Part shown: piece by piece, positions 1 to 9,423 of the stretch
Position numbering within the stretch: the stretch's first letter is position 1
How the letters are laid out: every line of letters begins with the position of its first letter
NCBI RefSeq assembly: GCF_017313105.1
Contig: NZ_JAFLND010000002.1
Span: 434,001 to 498,000 of the forward strand
Direction: 5' to 3'
DNA length: 64,000 nt
Source: [Muricauda] lutisoli (nom. illeg.)
GTDB taxonomy: Bacteria; Bacteroidota; Bacteroidia; Flavobacteriales; Flavobacteriaceae
Notes under the pieces: generated by a model
What the model was told of the DNA's origin: nothing
Databases searched by the model: none
Seen by the model: only the letters and a program-made list of their open reading frames with translations
Program-made: the position numbers and the translations under genes

Positions 1-336
1 ATGTCCAACAATATTTTGTTGGCACCGGATGCCAAGCCCTATATTCGACCAAAAAATCCAACTCCATATTCTTTTGAAGAATTACGCGCCAAAACACTAG
101 AAAATCTTAAAGCAGCAAGCAATAAAGTTTTGGGCAAGAGTTCTGAAGAGATGGAAAGCTTCAAGGTGGTTTTTAAGCAAGGTGACCAAACCTCGGAGTT
201 TCCCTATTGGAACATGATCAATGGAATGATTTCCGACTGCATCCAACATACAGGTCAAGTAGTTTTGATGCGCCGGGCCAGCGGCAATCCACAGAACCCA
301 AAGGTGAATGTGTTTTTAGGAAAGACCCGTGAATAA
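1..336 (+). CDS. DinB-family protein, C-terminal part
   Basis: The reading frame is open from the first base of the window, so the ATG at position 1 is probably an internal methionine of a longer gene. The 111 visible residues end in a segment (PYWNMINGMISDCIQHTGQV, then MRRASGNPQNPKVNVF) that I recognise from flavobacterial DinB/YfiT-like proteins. In these four-helix-bundle proteins histidines can bind a divalent metal, and the histidine in CIQHTGQV would be one such ligand. Family members are usually near 180-200 residues, so about half is missing. The substrate is unknown. The gene converges on the SulP gene with a 3-bp gap. Confidence 0.6.
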   Translation: MSNNILLAPDAKPYIRPKNPTPYSFEELRAKTLENLKAASNKVLGKSSEEMESFKVVFKQGDQTSEFPYWNMINGMISDCIQHTGQVVLMRRASGNPQNPKVNVFLGKTRE

Positions 337-339
337 ACT

Positions 340-1866
340 CTAGTTATCCACCACAACTTTATAGGTTGGATCTTCCAATACGTTCACTTCGATAATATCG
401 TCGGCATTGGCCAACAATCTTCTACAGTCCCGGCTCAAATGCTTCAGGTGTACTTTTTTGCCTACTTTTCGGTAGCGCTCCGTAATCCTGTTAACGGCCT
501 CAATGGCGGACATATCCACCAACCTACTTTCTGCAAAGTCGATCACCACTTCTTCAGGGTCGTTCAGCACATCAAACTTTTCGGCGAATAAAGTGGTGCT
601 CCCAAAGAATAACGGACCATAGATCTCATAATGCTTAACGCCTTCGTCATCAATGCTTTTTCTGGCCCGAATACGTTTTGCATTGTCCCACGCAAACACC
701 AAAGCGGAGATAATCACCCCTACCAAAACCGCAAGGGCCAAGTTATGAAGGAACACGGTCACCAAGGTAACCAATACCATTACCAAAACATCGGATTTTG
801 GCATTCTACGGAAGGTTTTCAAGCTTGCCCATTCAAAAGTTCCCAACGCTACCATGATCATCAGCCCTGTAAGCGCCGCCATTGGTACCTTTTCAATCAA
901 GTTGGAACCGAACATGATGAAGACCAACAACATCAAAGCAGCTACAATCCCTGAAAGACGTGCTCGTGCTCCATTAGAGGTATTGATCAAACTCTGCCCG
1001 ATCATGGCACAACCACCCATCCCGGAGAAAAATCCAGAGAGAATGTTCGCCGTGCCCTGAGCAACAGCTTCTTTATTGCCACGACCACGGGTTTCGGTAA
1101 TCTCATCCACTATGTTCAGGGTCAATAAACTTTCAATCAAACCTACTCCTGCCATAATTGCGGCAAAAGGGAAAATAATCTGTAATGTTTCCCAAGTAAA
1201 AGGAAGATCGGGAATATGAAAAGGAGGAAATGTTCCTTGAATGGAGGCGATATCCCCAATGGTTCGCGTGTCCAATCCAAAGAAAAACACGATTCCGAAG
1301 ACCAAAAGAATAGCGGCCAAGGATGCTGGAATTACTTTGGTGAGCTTGGGAAGTCCCCAAATAACCACCATGGTCAACAGTACCAACCCCAAGAAAATAT
1401 ACAACGTACTTCCACTCAACCATTCACCGTCGACAGTTTTGAACTGGCTCATTTGCGACATGAATATGATTACGGCCAAACCGTTCACAAATCCAAATAT
1501 GACAGGATGGGGCACCAAGCGCATCAATTTACCTAGTCGAAGAACCCCGGCCAACAATTGCAAAATTCCAGCTAGGACCACAGTGGCAAAAACATATTCC
1601 ACTCCATACTGCTGTGCCAAAGTAACGATCACAACCGCAACGGCTCCCGTAGCTCCAGAGATCATTCCTGGTCGACCTCCCAAAATGGAAGTGACCAATC
1701 CCATAACAAAGGCAGCGTACAAACCTGTTAAGGGAGATAGGCCCGCAATAAAGGCAAAGGCAATGGCTTCGGGCACCAAAGCAAGTGCAACGGTTAAGCC
1801 CGATAAAATTTCTGTGCGATAGTTTACTTTTTGCGAAAAATCGAAAAGATTGAGATACTTTTTCAT
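340..1866 (-). CDS. SulP-family inorganic anion transporter with STAS domain
   Basis: This 508-residue protein is predicted to carry sulfate, bicarbonate or another inorganic anion across the inner membrane. The SulP signature is near the N-terminus (ALVPEAIAFAFIAGLSPLTG, about residues 29-48), followed by GGRPGMISGATGAVAVV near 63-79 and a run of hydrophobic helices to about residue 400. The last ~90 residues form a cytoplasmic STAS-like domain (VVIDFAESRLVDMSAIEAV). It lacks a carbonic anhydrase or sulfate-assimilation neighbour, unlike the second SulP gene at 37.2 kb, so the substrate cannot be assigned. A consensus -7 box lies just upstream at 1887-1894. Confidence 0.9.
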   Translation of the reverse strand: MKKYLNLFDFSQKVNYRTEILSGLTVALALVPEAIAFAFIAGLSPLTGLYAAFVMGLVTSILGGRPGMISGATGAVAVVIVTLAQQYGVEYVFATVVLAGILQLLAGVLRLGKLMRLVPHPVIFGFVNGLAVIIFMSQMSQFKTVDGEWLSGSTLYIFLGLVLLTMVVIWGLPKLTKVIPASLAAILLVFGIVFFFGLDTRTIGDIASIQGTFPPFHIPDLPFTWETLQIIFPFAAIMAGVGLIESLLTLNIVDEITETRGRGNKEAVAQGTANILSGFFSGMGGCAMIGQSLINTSNGARARLSGIVAALMLLVFIMFGSNLIEKVPMAALTGLMIMVALGTFEWASLKTFRRMPKSDVLVMVLVTLVTVFLHNLALAVLVGVIISALVFAWDNAKRIRARKSIDDEGVKHYEIYGPLFFGSTTLFAEKFDVLNDPEEVVIDFAESRLVDMSAIEAVNRITERYRKVGKKVHLKHLSRDCRRLLANADDIIEVNVLEDPTYKVVVDN

Positions 1867-1886
1867 GGCTTCTTTCTTGAAGCGCG

Positions 1887-1894
1887 CAAAAGTA
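1887..1894 (-). promoter_or_regulatory. Candidate -7 promoter element of the SulP gene
   Basis: On the minus strand the bases read TACTTTTG, a perfect match to the flavobacterial -7 consensus TAnnTTTG, about 20 bases before the SulP start codon. The only upstream TTG is 13 bases away, shorter than the usual 17-23, so the -33 element is doubtful. Confidence 0.35.
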
Positions 1895-1948
1895 GCATTA
1901 TTAAATGCAAGACCCTAATCGCACGGAAATTTTTAAGGATTTGATAAT

Positions 1949-2914
1949 CTACCAGTTAGTCAGCCCCAATAACTTTTCCCCAAGTGGACTTAATTTGGCG
2001 GTTTCGTATTTGGTCTGCTCCCATTTTCGTGGGTCTCCTGGAAACGCATAGCCTTCTGGAGCAATCCTATTTTTCCAAGAATTAATCCTCCATTCACGCA
2101 TTTGCTCATTGTCCTCTTCGGCGGGCATCATCGAAATGTACTGTGCAATCCGAACCTTGTCCCCGGATTTATTGGGTCGGATACCATGGGGTTGGGTACT
2201 GTTAAAAATCAGAAGGTCCCCTGCTTCCAGTTTCACTTTCACGATCTTGTCTTCCAAGCCTGTAATATCTGGCTGAAAATGATCACGGTCTTCGGGCTGT
2301 GTCTGTTTCCAAGTATCGTAGTTCCGGTACAACCATGGTATGCATTGGAACCCGCCCATGTTTTCATCGGTCTGATCGGCAAGGGCCAGCACACCCTGCA
2401 CATTTTGAGGTTTGGTCTCGGGATCGTAATCCCAATGAATGAATCCTTTTTTGTTCTCTCCCGGACGTTGCGGCATGTTCAAGTTGGCGCGATCTATCGT
2501 TACCCATAACTTTTCCGTTCCCCAAATGTCCACAAATGCTTCGTATACTTTTTGCGTTTGTCTGTTGTTCCATAAATGTTGATTGTTATATACTTCTACC
2601 ATTCCAGTACCCGTGAGTTCTTTCATTTTCATTTCGGCACGGGGAGGAGCATACCAAGTTTCCGGATCATCTGGATCTTTTTCATCAAACTCCCATAAAA
2701 AATCGGCGGTCGCCTTGGCTTGTTCCTTTGGAACGGCATTTTTGATAACAATATATCCGTTCTCTATCCAGAATTCCCAGTCTTCTTCGCTCAGTACACG
2801 AAGTGGTTTACCATTGGACCTGTCGTTGAGTTTTGTTTTACTACTTGTGGCCGTGGATGGGTTCCCAGGAATTGCTTCGTGGGCCTTGTTGGCCATTTCT
2901 ACTTTTTGTTGCAT
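1949..2914 (-). CDS. Phytanoyl-CoA dioxygenase (PhyH) family protein
   Basis: A 321-residue Fe(II)/2-oxoglutarate-dependent oxygenase of the PhyH superfamily. The iron triad is visible: H160 and D162 in FIHWDYD and the distal H243 in STQPHGIRP, with R255 in GDKVRIAQY a candidate for gripping 2-oxoglutarate. No signal peptide is seen, so it should be cytoplasmic. The family hydroxylates very different small molecules (phytanoyl-CoA, ectoine, halogenated or lipid substrates), and the sequence alone does not tell which. The divergent AraC-type regulator 138 bp away is the likely controller. The ATG start follows a long A+T-rich stretch. Confidence 0.88.
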   Translation of the reverse strand: MQQKVEMANKAHEAIPGNPSTATSSKTKLNDRSNGKPLRVLSEEDWEFWIENGYIVIKNAVPKEQAKATADFLWEFDEKDPDDPETWYAPPRAEMKMKELTGTGMVEVYNNQHLWNNRQTQKVYEAFVDIWGTEKLWVTIDRANLNMPQRPGENKKGFIHWDYDPETKPQNVQGVLALADQTDENMGGFQCIPWLYRNYDTWKQTQPEDRDHFQPDITGLEDKIVKVKLEAGDLLIFNSTQPHGIRPNKSGDKVRIAQYISMMPAEEDNEQMREWRINSWKNRIAPEGYAFPGDPRKWEQTKYETAKLSPLGEKLLGLTNW

Positions 2915-3000
2915 TCTATTTCTGTTTTTTTAGTTGAATAATCTATACCCCAAAACTATGGGAGCTGCTCAGCGATTTCTACCCTAACATTGACCAATAT

Positions 3001-3033
3001 TTGAACTATTTTGACTTTTAATGCTTATTTTTG
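3001..3033 (+). promoter_or_regulatory. Candidate promoter of the AraC-family gene
   Basis: TTG at 3001-3003 and TATTTTTG at 3026-3033 are separated by 22 bases. This fits the flavobacterial consensus TTG-N(17-23)-TAnnTTTG exactly. The predicted transcription start is about 13 bases before the ATG at 3053. Confidence 0.5.
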
Positions 3034-3052
3034 AAAATATTTGAGCAATACA

Positions 3053-3895
3053 ATGAAAATTCAACTTGAAAACATACAACCCAATGATAAGAGTTCCTTC
3101 CATTTATTGCACAACCCCAAGCTGAACGATCTCTTTTTTTGGCATTTTCATCCCGAGTTTGAGCTAGTCTATATTGAAGGTGCTAACGGTAAGCGGCACG
3201 TGGGGAGGCATATCTCCAATTTTAAAGGAAGTGACCTCGTTTTGATCGGTTCCAATATTCCCCATTTGAATTTTGACCACGGTATCAAAACAGAATATCA
3301 CAAAGAAGTTTTGCACATAAGCGCATCCTTTAAAGAGAAGGTGTTTACTGAAATCGATGAACTAGAAGATGTGTATGAACTGTTGGACCGATCACAGCAC
3401 GGCATCGCTTTTTATGATAAAACCAAGGAAACGGCGGGAGCCATTATGAAGCAATTACAAGGAATGAGCCGATTTGAACAATTCCTTGAAATTTTACAGT
3501 TGCTCAAACTTTTGGCCAATAGTGATGATTACACGCTTTTGCACCAAAACCCGATTATAAACGACAAGGCCAACAAACAACAGGAACGTTTACAAAAGGT
3601 GTATTCCTATATTGATGAGCACTATTCCGGAAAAATAGCTTTGGAGGATATTGCAGCATCAATCAACCTTGGTAAAGAGGCTTTTTGCAGGTATTTCAAG
3701 AAGAACACCGGGAGCACTTTCACCAATTTCTTGAACCAGTATCGCATTACGCAAGCCAAACGCTTATTGTTGATGGGCAGGAACATTGGCGAAACTTGTT
3801 ACGAATGCGGTTTTGAGAGCTTGTCCTATTTTAATCGGACCTTTAAAAAAATCAGTGGCGAAAATCCATCAGATTATAAAAACAGAAACCGTTAA
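3053..3895 (+). CDS. AraC-family transcriptional regulator
   Basis: This 281-residue regulator has an N-terminal cupin-like sensing domain (histidine-rich FWHFHPEFELVYIEG, then GSDLVLIGSNIPHLNF) and a C-terminal AraC/XylS double helix-turn-helix from about residue 180. The C-terminal part carries the diagnostic IALEDIAASINLGKEAFCRY and the second recognition segment GETCYECGFESLSYFNRTFK. The ATG at 3053 is chosen over an in-frame TTG at 3041 because it begins the conserved part and lies just behind a consensus promoter. The gene is divergent from the PhyH dioxygenase, which it probably regulates in response to that enzyme's substrate. The ligand is unknown. Confidence 0.9.
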   Translation: MKIQLENIQPNDKSSFHLLHNPKLNDLFFWHFHPEFELVYIEGANGKRHVGRHISNFKGSDLVLIGSNIPHLNFDHGIKTEYHKEVLHISASFKEKVFTEIDELEDVYELLDRSQHGIAFYDKTKETAGAIMKQLQGMSRFEQFLEILQLLKLLANSDDYTLLHQNPIINDKANKQQERLQKVYSYIDEHYSGKIALEDIAASINLGKEAFCRYFKKNTGSTFTNFLNQYRITQAKRLLLMGRNIGETCYECGFESLSYFNRTFKKISGENPSDYKNRNR

Positions 3896-3903
3896 AAAAA
3901 GAA

Positions 3904-3960
3904 CCGCCCCGAGCTTTACGGCCCAGGGCGATTCTTAACTAAATAACCAACCAAAAAACT
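3904..3960. terminator. Hairpin with G-free tail between convergent genes
   Basis: A short C+G stem (CGCCC near 3905-3909 with GGGCG at 3926-3930) sits between the convergent AraC and lipoprotein genes. It is followed by 30 bases without any G (3931-3960, A/C-rich with CTTAACTAAATAACC). No T-run follows, so it is not a textbook intrinsic terminator. The same design recurs at 19049-19131. Confidence 0.35.
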
Positions 3961-3990
3961 GTTTGTATGGTCGAACAAAATTGTTCTTCC

Positions 3991-4911
3991 TTACATATTT
4001 CGTTGACGGGTAACGTCCATTACAGGGTTGTTGGTCTTTGAACGTTTTTTACCTGTTCCGTCACCTGATTTCAAATATTGTATGTATCCCCTACCTGTAA
4101 ATTCATAAACCGTTCCGCTGGATACATGGTACAACTCTATGGTACTGTCATTGATAACGTACAATTCAAAATAATCATTGCCCAAATAATCATAATCCAG
4201 CGTTAAAGTTTTCAGGGAGGCGTCGTTGGCCACATCGTATACTTCGTAATCACCTTCATAATCCCATTGTATGTTGGTAAGCGGAATGCCTTGTGCATCT
4301 ACCGAAGACCTGAAATATCCGCCGATATCGTCAAAAAACTGCAAGTAGTTTTCTTCATCAAATTCGTTTAGGGCACCTACTTCACTGGTATAGGTTTTCT
4401 CCCAAACCTGGTATTCCTGCAAAAAATAATGGATGTTGTCATAAAACACCATATCGTAGTCAAAACTGTTCCTTTGGTATCCCTCCAAAATATAAGAGGT
4501 GTCCGAACGGGAATCATACAGTTCCAGCGTATTGTTGTCCAAAGCGAACACTTCCAGCAACCATAGTCCGTCCGCATCGTGATCTATTTCCACTTGACCG
4601 CTATAGGTGGCGTAAGCACCTACATCTATGCCCAATCCGTTGCCTGTTTTACCCAGACCGGAAAGGTTGTTGTTGGCATACACGATTCCCCTATCAAACG
4701 AAATGGTAAAGGCACGTTGTAAAAAAGGAACTTCACCGTTTCCACGGGTCTCGTTGATATCCACATACCAAAGGTCGTACGATTCCAAAACCAAGGCGGT
4801 ATTGATCGGTGGTTCTATGATCAAATCATCATCCACAATAACCTCGGTATAGCAAGAACTGGCCAAAAGGCCTATGAACAAAATTCCAAAGAGTAGTTTT
4901 CTATTTTTCAT
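3991..4911 (-). CDS. Putative lipoprotein, function unknown
   Basis: A 306-residue exported protein with an N-terminal hydrophobic segment and a lipobox ending LLASSC, so C20 would be the lipidated cysteine and the mature protein membrane-anchored. The mature part is acidic and rich in Tyr and Asp, with repeated short motifs such as LELYDSRSDTSYIL, FELYVINDSTIELY and VSSGTVYEFTGRGY. These suggest a beta-rich fold in which a lipocalin-like strand unit occurs about three times. I do not recognise a named family. It stands alone between the AraC gene (convergent) and gpsA (divergent). Confidence 0.7.
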   Translation of the reverse strand: MKNRKLLFGILFIGLLASSCYTEVIVDDDLIIEPPINTALVLESYDLWYVDINETRGNGEVPFLQRAFTISFDRGIVYANNNLSGLGKTGNGLGIDVGAYATYSGQVEIDHDADGLWLLEVFALDNNTLELYDSRSDTSYILEGYQRNSFDYDMVFYDNIHYFLQEYQVWEKTYTSEVGALNEFDEENYLQFFDDIGGYFRSSVDAQGIPLTNIQWDYEGDYEVYDVANDASLKTLTLDYDYLGNDYFELYVINDSTIELYHVSSGTVYEFTGRGYIQYLKSGDGTGKKRSKTNNPVMDVTRQRNM

Positions 4912-5035
4912 AATCGAGGTTTTAAAGTTCTATTTACCTAAACCAAGCACTGTGCCAAATTTTTCAACCATTTGATTATCAGTTAATAATAAGCTGATAA
5001 ATTTATTTTTTAGTTTTACACACTAATTTGTATGC

Positions 5036-6037
5036 ATGAAAGACAAACCTACGTTCGGAGTTTTTGGAGGAGGAAGTTGGGGAACGGCCATTGTAAAAAT
5101 GTTGACCGAAAACTTAGATCAGGTCAATTGGTACATGCGCAGCGATTCTGCCATCCGCCATATTAAAAAGGAGTGGCACAATCCCAACTATTTGAGTTCG
5201 GTGGAGTTTGATGTGGATCAATTGGTGATGAGCCACGATATTAATGAAGTTGCCGAAGCGTCCGATGTGCTCATTTTTGCCATTCCTTCTGCTTTTTTGG
5301 ATCGGGAACTGCAGAATTTGACGGTTTCCTTGAAGGATAAAATCATTTTTTCTGCCATTAAGGGAATTGTTCCCGAAAGTGGACGGATCGTGGGGGAACA
5401 TTTTAACGAGAAGTACGAAATCCCTTTTGAGAATATTGGCGTGATCACCGGACCCTGCCATGCCGAAGAGGTAGCCTTGGAACGTTTATCGTACCTCACC
5501 ATTGCCTGCGCCGATGCCGACAAGGCCAAAATGGTGGCCAAACATTTAAAGAGCGACTATATCCGCACCAAAATATCGGATGACATCATCGGGACTGAAT
5601 ACGCGGCCATGTTGAAGAATATTTATGCCATTGCTGCGGGCATTGCCCACGGACTTGGTTATGGCGACAACTTCCAAAGTGTGCTGATGAGCAACGCCAT
5701 TCGGGAAATGAAACGTTTTATTGACCGCGTATACAAAATGAAACGCAACATCAATGCTTCTGCCTATTTGGGTGACCTATTGGTAACGGGCTATTCCGTT
5801 TTTAGTAGAAACCGTATGTTCGGGAACATGATCGGCAAGGGCTACACAGTTAAAAGTGCCATGATGGAAATGAACATGGTTGCCGAAGGCTATTATGCCA
5901 CCAAAAGCGCCCATGACCTTATGGACAAACTGCAAAAGAAGTCCAAAGCGCCCATTATCAACGCCGTGTACCAGATACTTTACAAGAACAAAAACCCGAA
6001 AAAAGTGTTTGAGAAGCTAACGGAGAAGTTGGATTGA
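5036..6037 (+). CDS. gpsA: Glycerol-3-phosphate dehydrogenase [NAD(P)+]
   Basis: GpsA reduces dihydroxyacetone phosphate to sn-glycerol-3-phosphate for phospholipid synthesis in the cytoplasm. At 333 residues it has the family's normal length. The Rossmann motif GGGSWGTAIV is at 11-20, and the signatures AIKGIVPESG, GPCHAEEV, EYAAMLKNIYAIAAG (with the conserved lysine) and LGDLLVTGYSVFSRN follow in order. The stop codon TGA at 6035-6037 directly abuts the stop of the receptor gene on the other strand. The last ~114 bp, from M296, are repeated with about eight mismatches at 12648-12761. This 3' end may therefore have been supplied by an incoming element. Confidence 0.96.
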   Translation: MKDKPTFGVFGGGSWGTAIVKMLTENLDQVNWYMRSDSAIRHIKKEWHNPNYLSSVEFDVDQLVMSHDINEVAEASDVLIFAIPSAFLDRELQNLTVSLKDKIIFSAIKGIVPESGRIVGEHFNEKYEIPFENIGVITGPCHAEEVALERLSYLTIACADADKAKMVAKHLKSDYIRTKISDDIIGTEYAAMLKNIYAIAAGIAHGLGYGDNFQSVLMSNAIREMKRFIDRVYKMKRNINASAYLGDLLVTGYSVFSRNRMFGNMIGKGYTVKSAMMEMNMVAEGYYATKSAHDLMDKLQKKSKAPIINAVYQILYKNKNPKKVFEKLTEKLD

Positions 6038-8707
6038 TCAAAGCTTGTATATTATTTTAAACATCACAATCCTTGGCATTATGGCGGTTGATTGGTCGCT
6101 GATTAAAAAATCGGAAAAGGAATTCTGCCTTTTAAACCTCACATCAATTAGATTGTTTGCAGAGATTTCAAAACCCCAAGGGCTATCTTCTTGTTGATAG
6201 AAGAGTGAGGCATTGGCCACATCAAAAATAGTGGTCAAGTTTTGGCCCTCGTTGTTGTATTCGGTTCTTTCATAATCCGCTTTCAAATGAAGATCATTGA
6301 AAAACACATAATCCAGATTTGCAAAAATGCTAGAATTGGCAAAGGTGTTTTTATTCGTAGATGTGATATAAACTGAAGGTTTGTGTGTAAATCCCAGCTC
6401 AATATTGGGCCATTCATCGAAAAACGTCTCTACTTTTCCAGTGGCAGAAATGGAACGTGACAGGTTTTTGGAAACATTGTTGTTCACCAATTGGAAAAAC
6501 TCGTTATAGCTCCCCCTACCTTCAATGCTAAGTTTTACCTTGTTTATACGTTTTCCAAAACCAAAATTAGCATTTAGGGAGTTTTCGGGCTGGTTGAACA
6601 TAGTATAGGTCACAAATTGATTGATACCATCCAATACTGTAGCGTTTTTCGCACTTTGGGTTCGTTTATTATAGGTCAATCCCAGGTTTAGGTTTAAGCC
6701 TCGGAACAAACTGAATTTATAATAGCCCAGGGAATAGGAATGGTTTCTTCCATTTTGTAAATCGGGTACGCCCAACCCTACGGAGTTAAAGGATCTCAAC
6801 ATAAAATTGAGTCCCAATTGATCAATGGTCGGGAATTGCATGCGTTGCCGGTATCGAAATCGTATTTTTTCACTGCTATTGAATTCCGCCTCTGCATCAA
6901 AAGTTGGCAACAAAACTTGGGTGCTATTGTTTACCGAAAGCTCTTCTTGATCATTGTCCCATATATAGTTGTGATAAAATAGTCCTGATTTCACGGTAAA
7001 AATCCCTGCCAAGAATTTATATTCCAGTCCTAAAAAGGTATCATTGAACCTATGATCAATATCGTTTCCAAAGCCATTTTCCGAAAAATCATTTAGGGTT
7101 CCATTGGAAAGTCGTTGTCTTTCGTCGCTTATAAAAGCATCAAACTTTGCATTGGCACCAAAAGTGGTGTAGATATGGTTAAAGTTATTGAGCACCCAAT
7201 AATCCTTCATCAACAAATCAAATGATGTGGAACGGGTCTCTTTTTGTTGAAAAACTTGATAGAAATTATCTTCTTCCAAAGGAATTAAACCCAACAAAAA
7301 TACTTGGTCTGTTTCCCAGGCATTGTGCGGATTGTTTTTCTGATGGGCCGCGGAAGCCTCTAAACTAAGCGTCTGGGCCCGGGAAAATCGTTTGCTGTAT
7401 TCCACATTCTGCTTTAGCTCCAGTGCGGAAACATCTTGAAGGGTATTGAAAAACGTGTTTTGATCTTCACTCTGAGTTAAAATGATGCCATCGCCCTTGT
7501 TTTTGGTGAGTTTTGCAAAGGTATTCAAGGTTATATTCTCATCGCGGTTAGGTTCGTGTTCCACAGTTGCCTTGCCTATCAAAAAGAAATTGTCGAAATC
7601 ATTGACTTCGGTTCTGTCCTCATTCAACAATCCATCGGAGTTGTTGTAGCTATTCAAAGTGTTAGTTTCCGTTTGTGTACTGCTGCTATTGGCAATCACA
7701 TAACTATTGATATCCGTTTTGGGCGAGACCGTTTGCCTAAGATTGAATGCCCCAAAACGATTGGTGTTGGCCTTGAAATCCGTATTGTTCAAAAATTGGG
7801 AGAAATCGTCCCTACTTAACGAAAAGTAGCCGCCGATATCGTCCATAAGCTTGCCAAACCCTCCGTTGAACTCCAAGTAATCGGTAAAGGAAAAACTTTT
7901 GACCCCAATGTTGTTCAAATCCCCAATAAAATTCACGTTGGTCTTGGGACTGTAATAAAACAGATTGGGATGCGCCAAATAGCAATCTTTGATGCCTCCC
8001 CCCGCTTCCATATCGCCAAAGGTGAATTTCTTTTTGTCCTCCTTTAGTTTGATGTTAAGGGCAAGTTCATCGGAATCCTGTAGTCCTTTGAGAAAGCCAA
8101 TTTTATTATAGTTGTCCAACACTTGAACTTGATCCACGGCGTCGGCAGGAATGTTATTTACGGCGAGTTTGCTATTGCCCGTAAAAAAGGTTTTGTCCTC
8201 CACGAGTACTTTGGTCACTTTTTTTCCTTGGGCGGTAACATTGCCTTCTCGGTCTACCTCAATGCCTGGTAGTTTTTTGAGCACTTCGCGCAATTTGCGC
8301 TCCTCGCCTGTAACAAAGGCATCGGTTTGGTAGGTTATGGTATCCTCTTTTACGGCTATGGGGATTTTATATTCCAAGATTACTTCATCCAAATCATTGG
8401 TCTTGGGCACCATTGTCAAATCTTTGGTTTCGTTTTGCAAAGCAGTATACTCAAATAAAAGTTTTTGGTAACCGAGATAACTTACCTCAATGGAGTAGGC
8501 CACCTCTTTTTCCAAGCGCAGGATATACTCGCCCATATCGTTGGTAATGGCAAATTGGGTGCTCTCGCCATCATTATTTGGGAATGCCAATATATTGGCA
8601 TTGGCCATTGGTGTGTTGGAATTATCCAAAATAACTCCACTCAGGACGATATTTTGTGCGAACACACAGTTAATACATAAAAAAATCAGAAATGTAAGCT
8701 GCTTCAA
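6038..8707 (-). CDS. TonB-receptor-like outer-membrane beta-barrel protein with carboxypeptidase-regulatory domain
   Basis: An 889-residue outer-membrane protein. It has a signal peptide (MKQLTFLIFLCINCVFAQ), a CarboxypepD_reg-like beta-sandwich at about 20-95 (VILDNSNTPMANANILAF ... YSIEVSYLGYQKL), a plug-like domain at about 115-230 (REVLKKLPGIEVDREGN, VTKVLVEDKTFFTGNSKLA, then DAVDQVQVLDNYNKIGFL), and a long beta-barrel to the C-terminus. Proteins of this type import or bind bulky ligands at the cell surface. I see no clear TonB box. The start is TTG, overlapping the stop of the upstream GLPGLI gene in TTGA, which suggests translational coupling. It is the last gene of the inserted block, and its stop touches the gpsA stop. 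Confidence 0.88.
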   Translation of the reverse strand: MKQLTFLIFLCINCVFAQNIVLSGVILDNSNTPMANANILAFPNNDGESTQFAITNDMGEYILRLEKEVAYSIEVSYLGYQKLLFEYTALQNETKDLTMVPKTNDLDEVILEYKIPIAVKEDTITYQTDAFVTGEERKLREVLKKLPGIEVDREGNVTAQGKKVTKVLVEDKTFFTGNSKLAVNNIPADAVDQVQVLDNYNKIGFLKGLQDSDELALNIKLKEDKKKFTFGDMEAGGGIKDCYLAHPNLFYYSPKTNVNFIGDLNNIGVKSFSFTDYLEFNGGFGKLMDDIGGYFSLSRDDFSQFLNNTDFKANTNRFGAFNLRQTVSPKTDINSYVIANSSSTQTETNTLNSYNNSDGLLNEDRTEVNDFDNFFLIGKATVEHEPNRDENITLNTFAKLTKNKGDGIILTQSEDQNTFFNTLQDVSALELKQNVEYSKRFSRAQTLSLEASAAHQKNNPHNAWETDQVFLLGLIPLEEDNFYQVFQQKETRSTSFDLLMKDYWVLNNFNHIYTTFGANAKFDAFISDERQRLSNGTLNDFSENGFGNDIDHRFNDTFLGLEYKFLAGIFTVKSGLFYHNYIWDNDQEELSVNNSTQVLLPTFDAEAEFNSSEKIRFRYRQRMQFPTIDQLGLNFMLRSFNSVGLGVPDLQNGRNHSYSLGYYKFSLFRGLNLNLGLTYNKRTQSAKNATVLDGINQFVTYTMFNQPENSLNANFGFGKRINKVKLSIEGRGSYNEFFQLVNNNVSKNLSRSISATGKVETFFDEWPNIELGFTHKPSVYITSTNKNTFANSSIFANLDYVFFNDLHLKADYERTEYNNEGQNLTTIFDVANASLFYQQEDSPWGFEISANNLIDVRFKRQNSFSDFLISDQSTAIMPRIVMFKIIYKL

Positions 8708-9423
8708 TCACCCTGGTTTATTATAGCATTCATTCTCTCATCCATTCTCTTATAATACCCCTCATAAGACTCTTTAAACACACATTTAGGTTGAATTATT
8801 TTTTCCCTTTTATCGAGTGTTATTTTGGATGCGGTGTAAACCACTGATGAAATTCTTAATTCCAATATTACACCTGGTAGACCATTAAACCCAAGAGGTC
8901 CAAAACTGTATGGAATATCAGTGGTAAACCATGCTGCTACATCTAATGTTCTTTTACCTTCTTTACGAACCGTTGTGGCCTTGTAACAATTAAAATCACC
9001 TATTTGCTTTTGGTAGGCTTCTATTTCCCATTGGTTTTCCTGATCATAGGTTAAGCATACGGGCTCACCAGAGCCTTGTTCTGCAACAATCTTTGTGTTG
9101 TTTCGCTTATCCGTATACCACACTTCCTCTCCATCACATGATACAACTGCTATATTGTATATGTATTTTGGTATATCGTCGCTTACCAATTGCTCTTTCA
9201 TCTTGAACAGAGCTACATCCTTATTAGCCAATAATTCAAATTGAAAATCATCCATTAACAAGATGGTTTCTTTGACAATATTTTGTGCCTCTTCACTTTC
9301 TATTTCCTCTATATCCCTTAATGACTTTATGGTGTACTCCACAACAATATCCGATGTTTCTCCACTTTGGGCAAAAACGGTAAAAAACAAAAGACCTATG
9401 AATACTTGAATTGCACTTTTCAT
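8704..9423 (-). CDS. GLPGLI family protein (copy 1, GLPGVI variant)
   Basis: An exported protein of 239 residues with signal peptide MKSAIQVFIGLLFFTVFAQ. It carries the family core: YKATTVRKEGKRTLDVAAWF, then PYSFGPLGFNGLPGVILEL, where the name motif reads GLPGVI. GLPGLI proteins form paralogous sets in Bacteroidota, often next to outer-membrane receptors, and their function is unknown. A longer frame to 9465 exists, but the ATG at 9423 is preferred because the bases beyond it belong to the conserved leader repeated upstream of two other genes. The stop overlaps the receptor start, so the two are probably co-expressed and may act at the same surface complex. Confidence 0.87.
   Translation of the reverse strand: MKSAIQVFIGLLFFTVFAQSGETSDIVVEYTIKSLRDIEEIESEEAQNIVKETILLMDDFQFELLANKDVALFKMKEQLVSDDIPKYIYNIAVVSCDGEEVWYTDKRNNTKIVAEQGSGEPVCLTYDQENQWEIEAYQKQIGDFNCYKATTVRKEGKRTLDVAAWFTTDIPYSFGPLGFNGLPGVILELRISSVVYTASKITLDKREKIIQPKCVFKESYEGYYKRMDERMNAIINQGD

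Noticed and set aside
1..3. ATG at the first base as the true start of the DinB-like gene
   Set aside because: Family members are about twice as long; the position at the window edge is probably coincidence.
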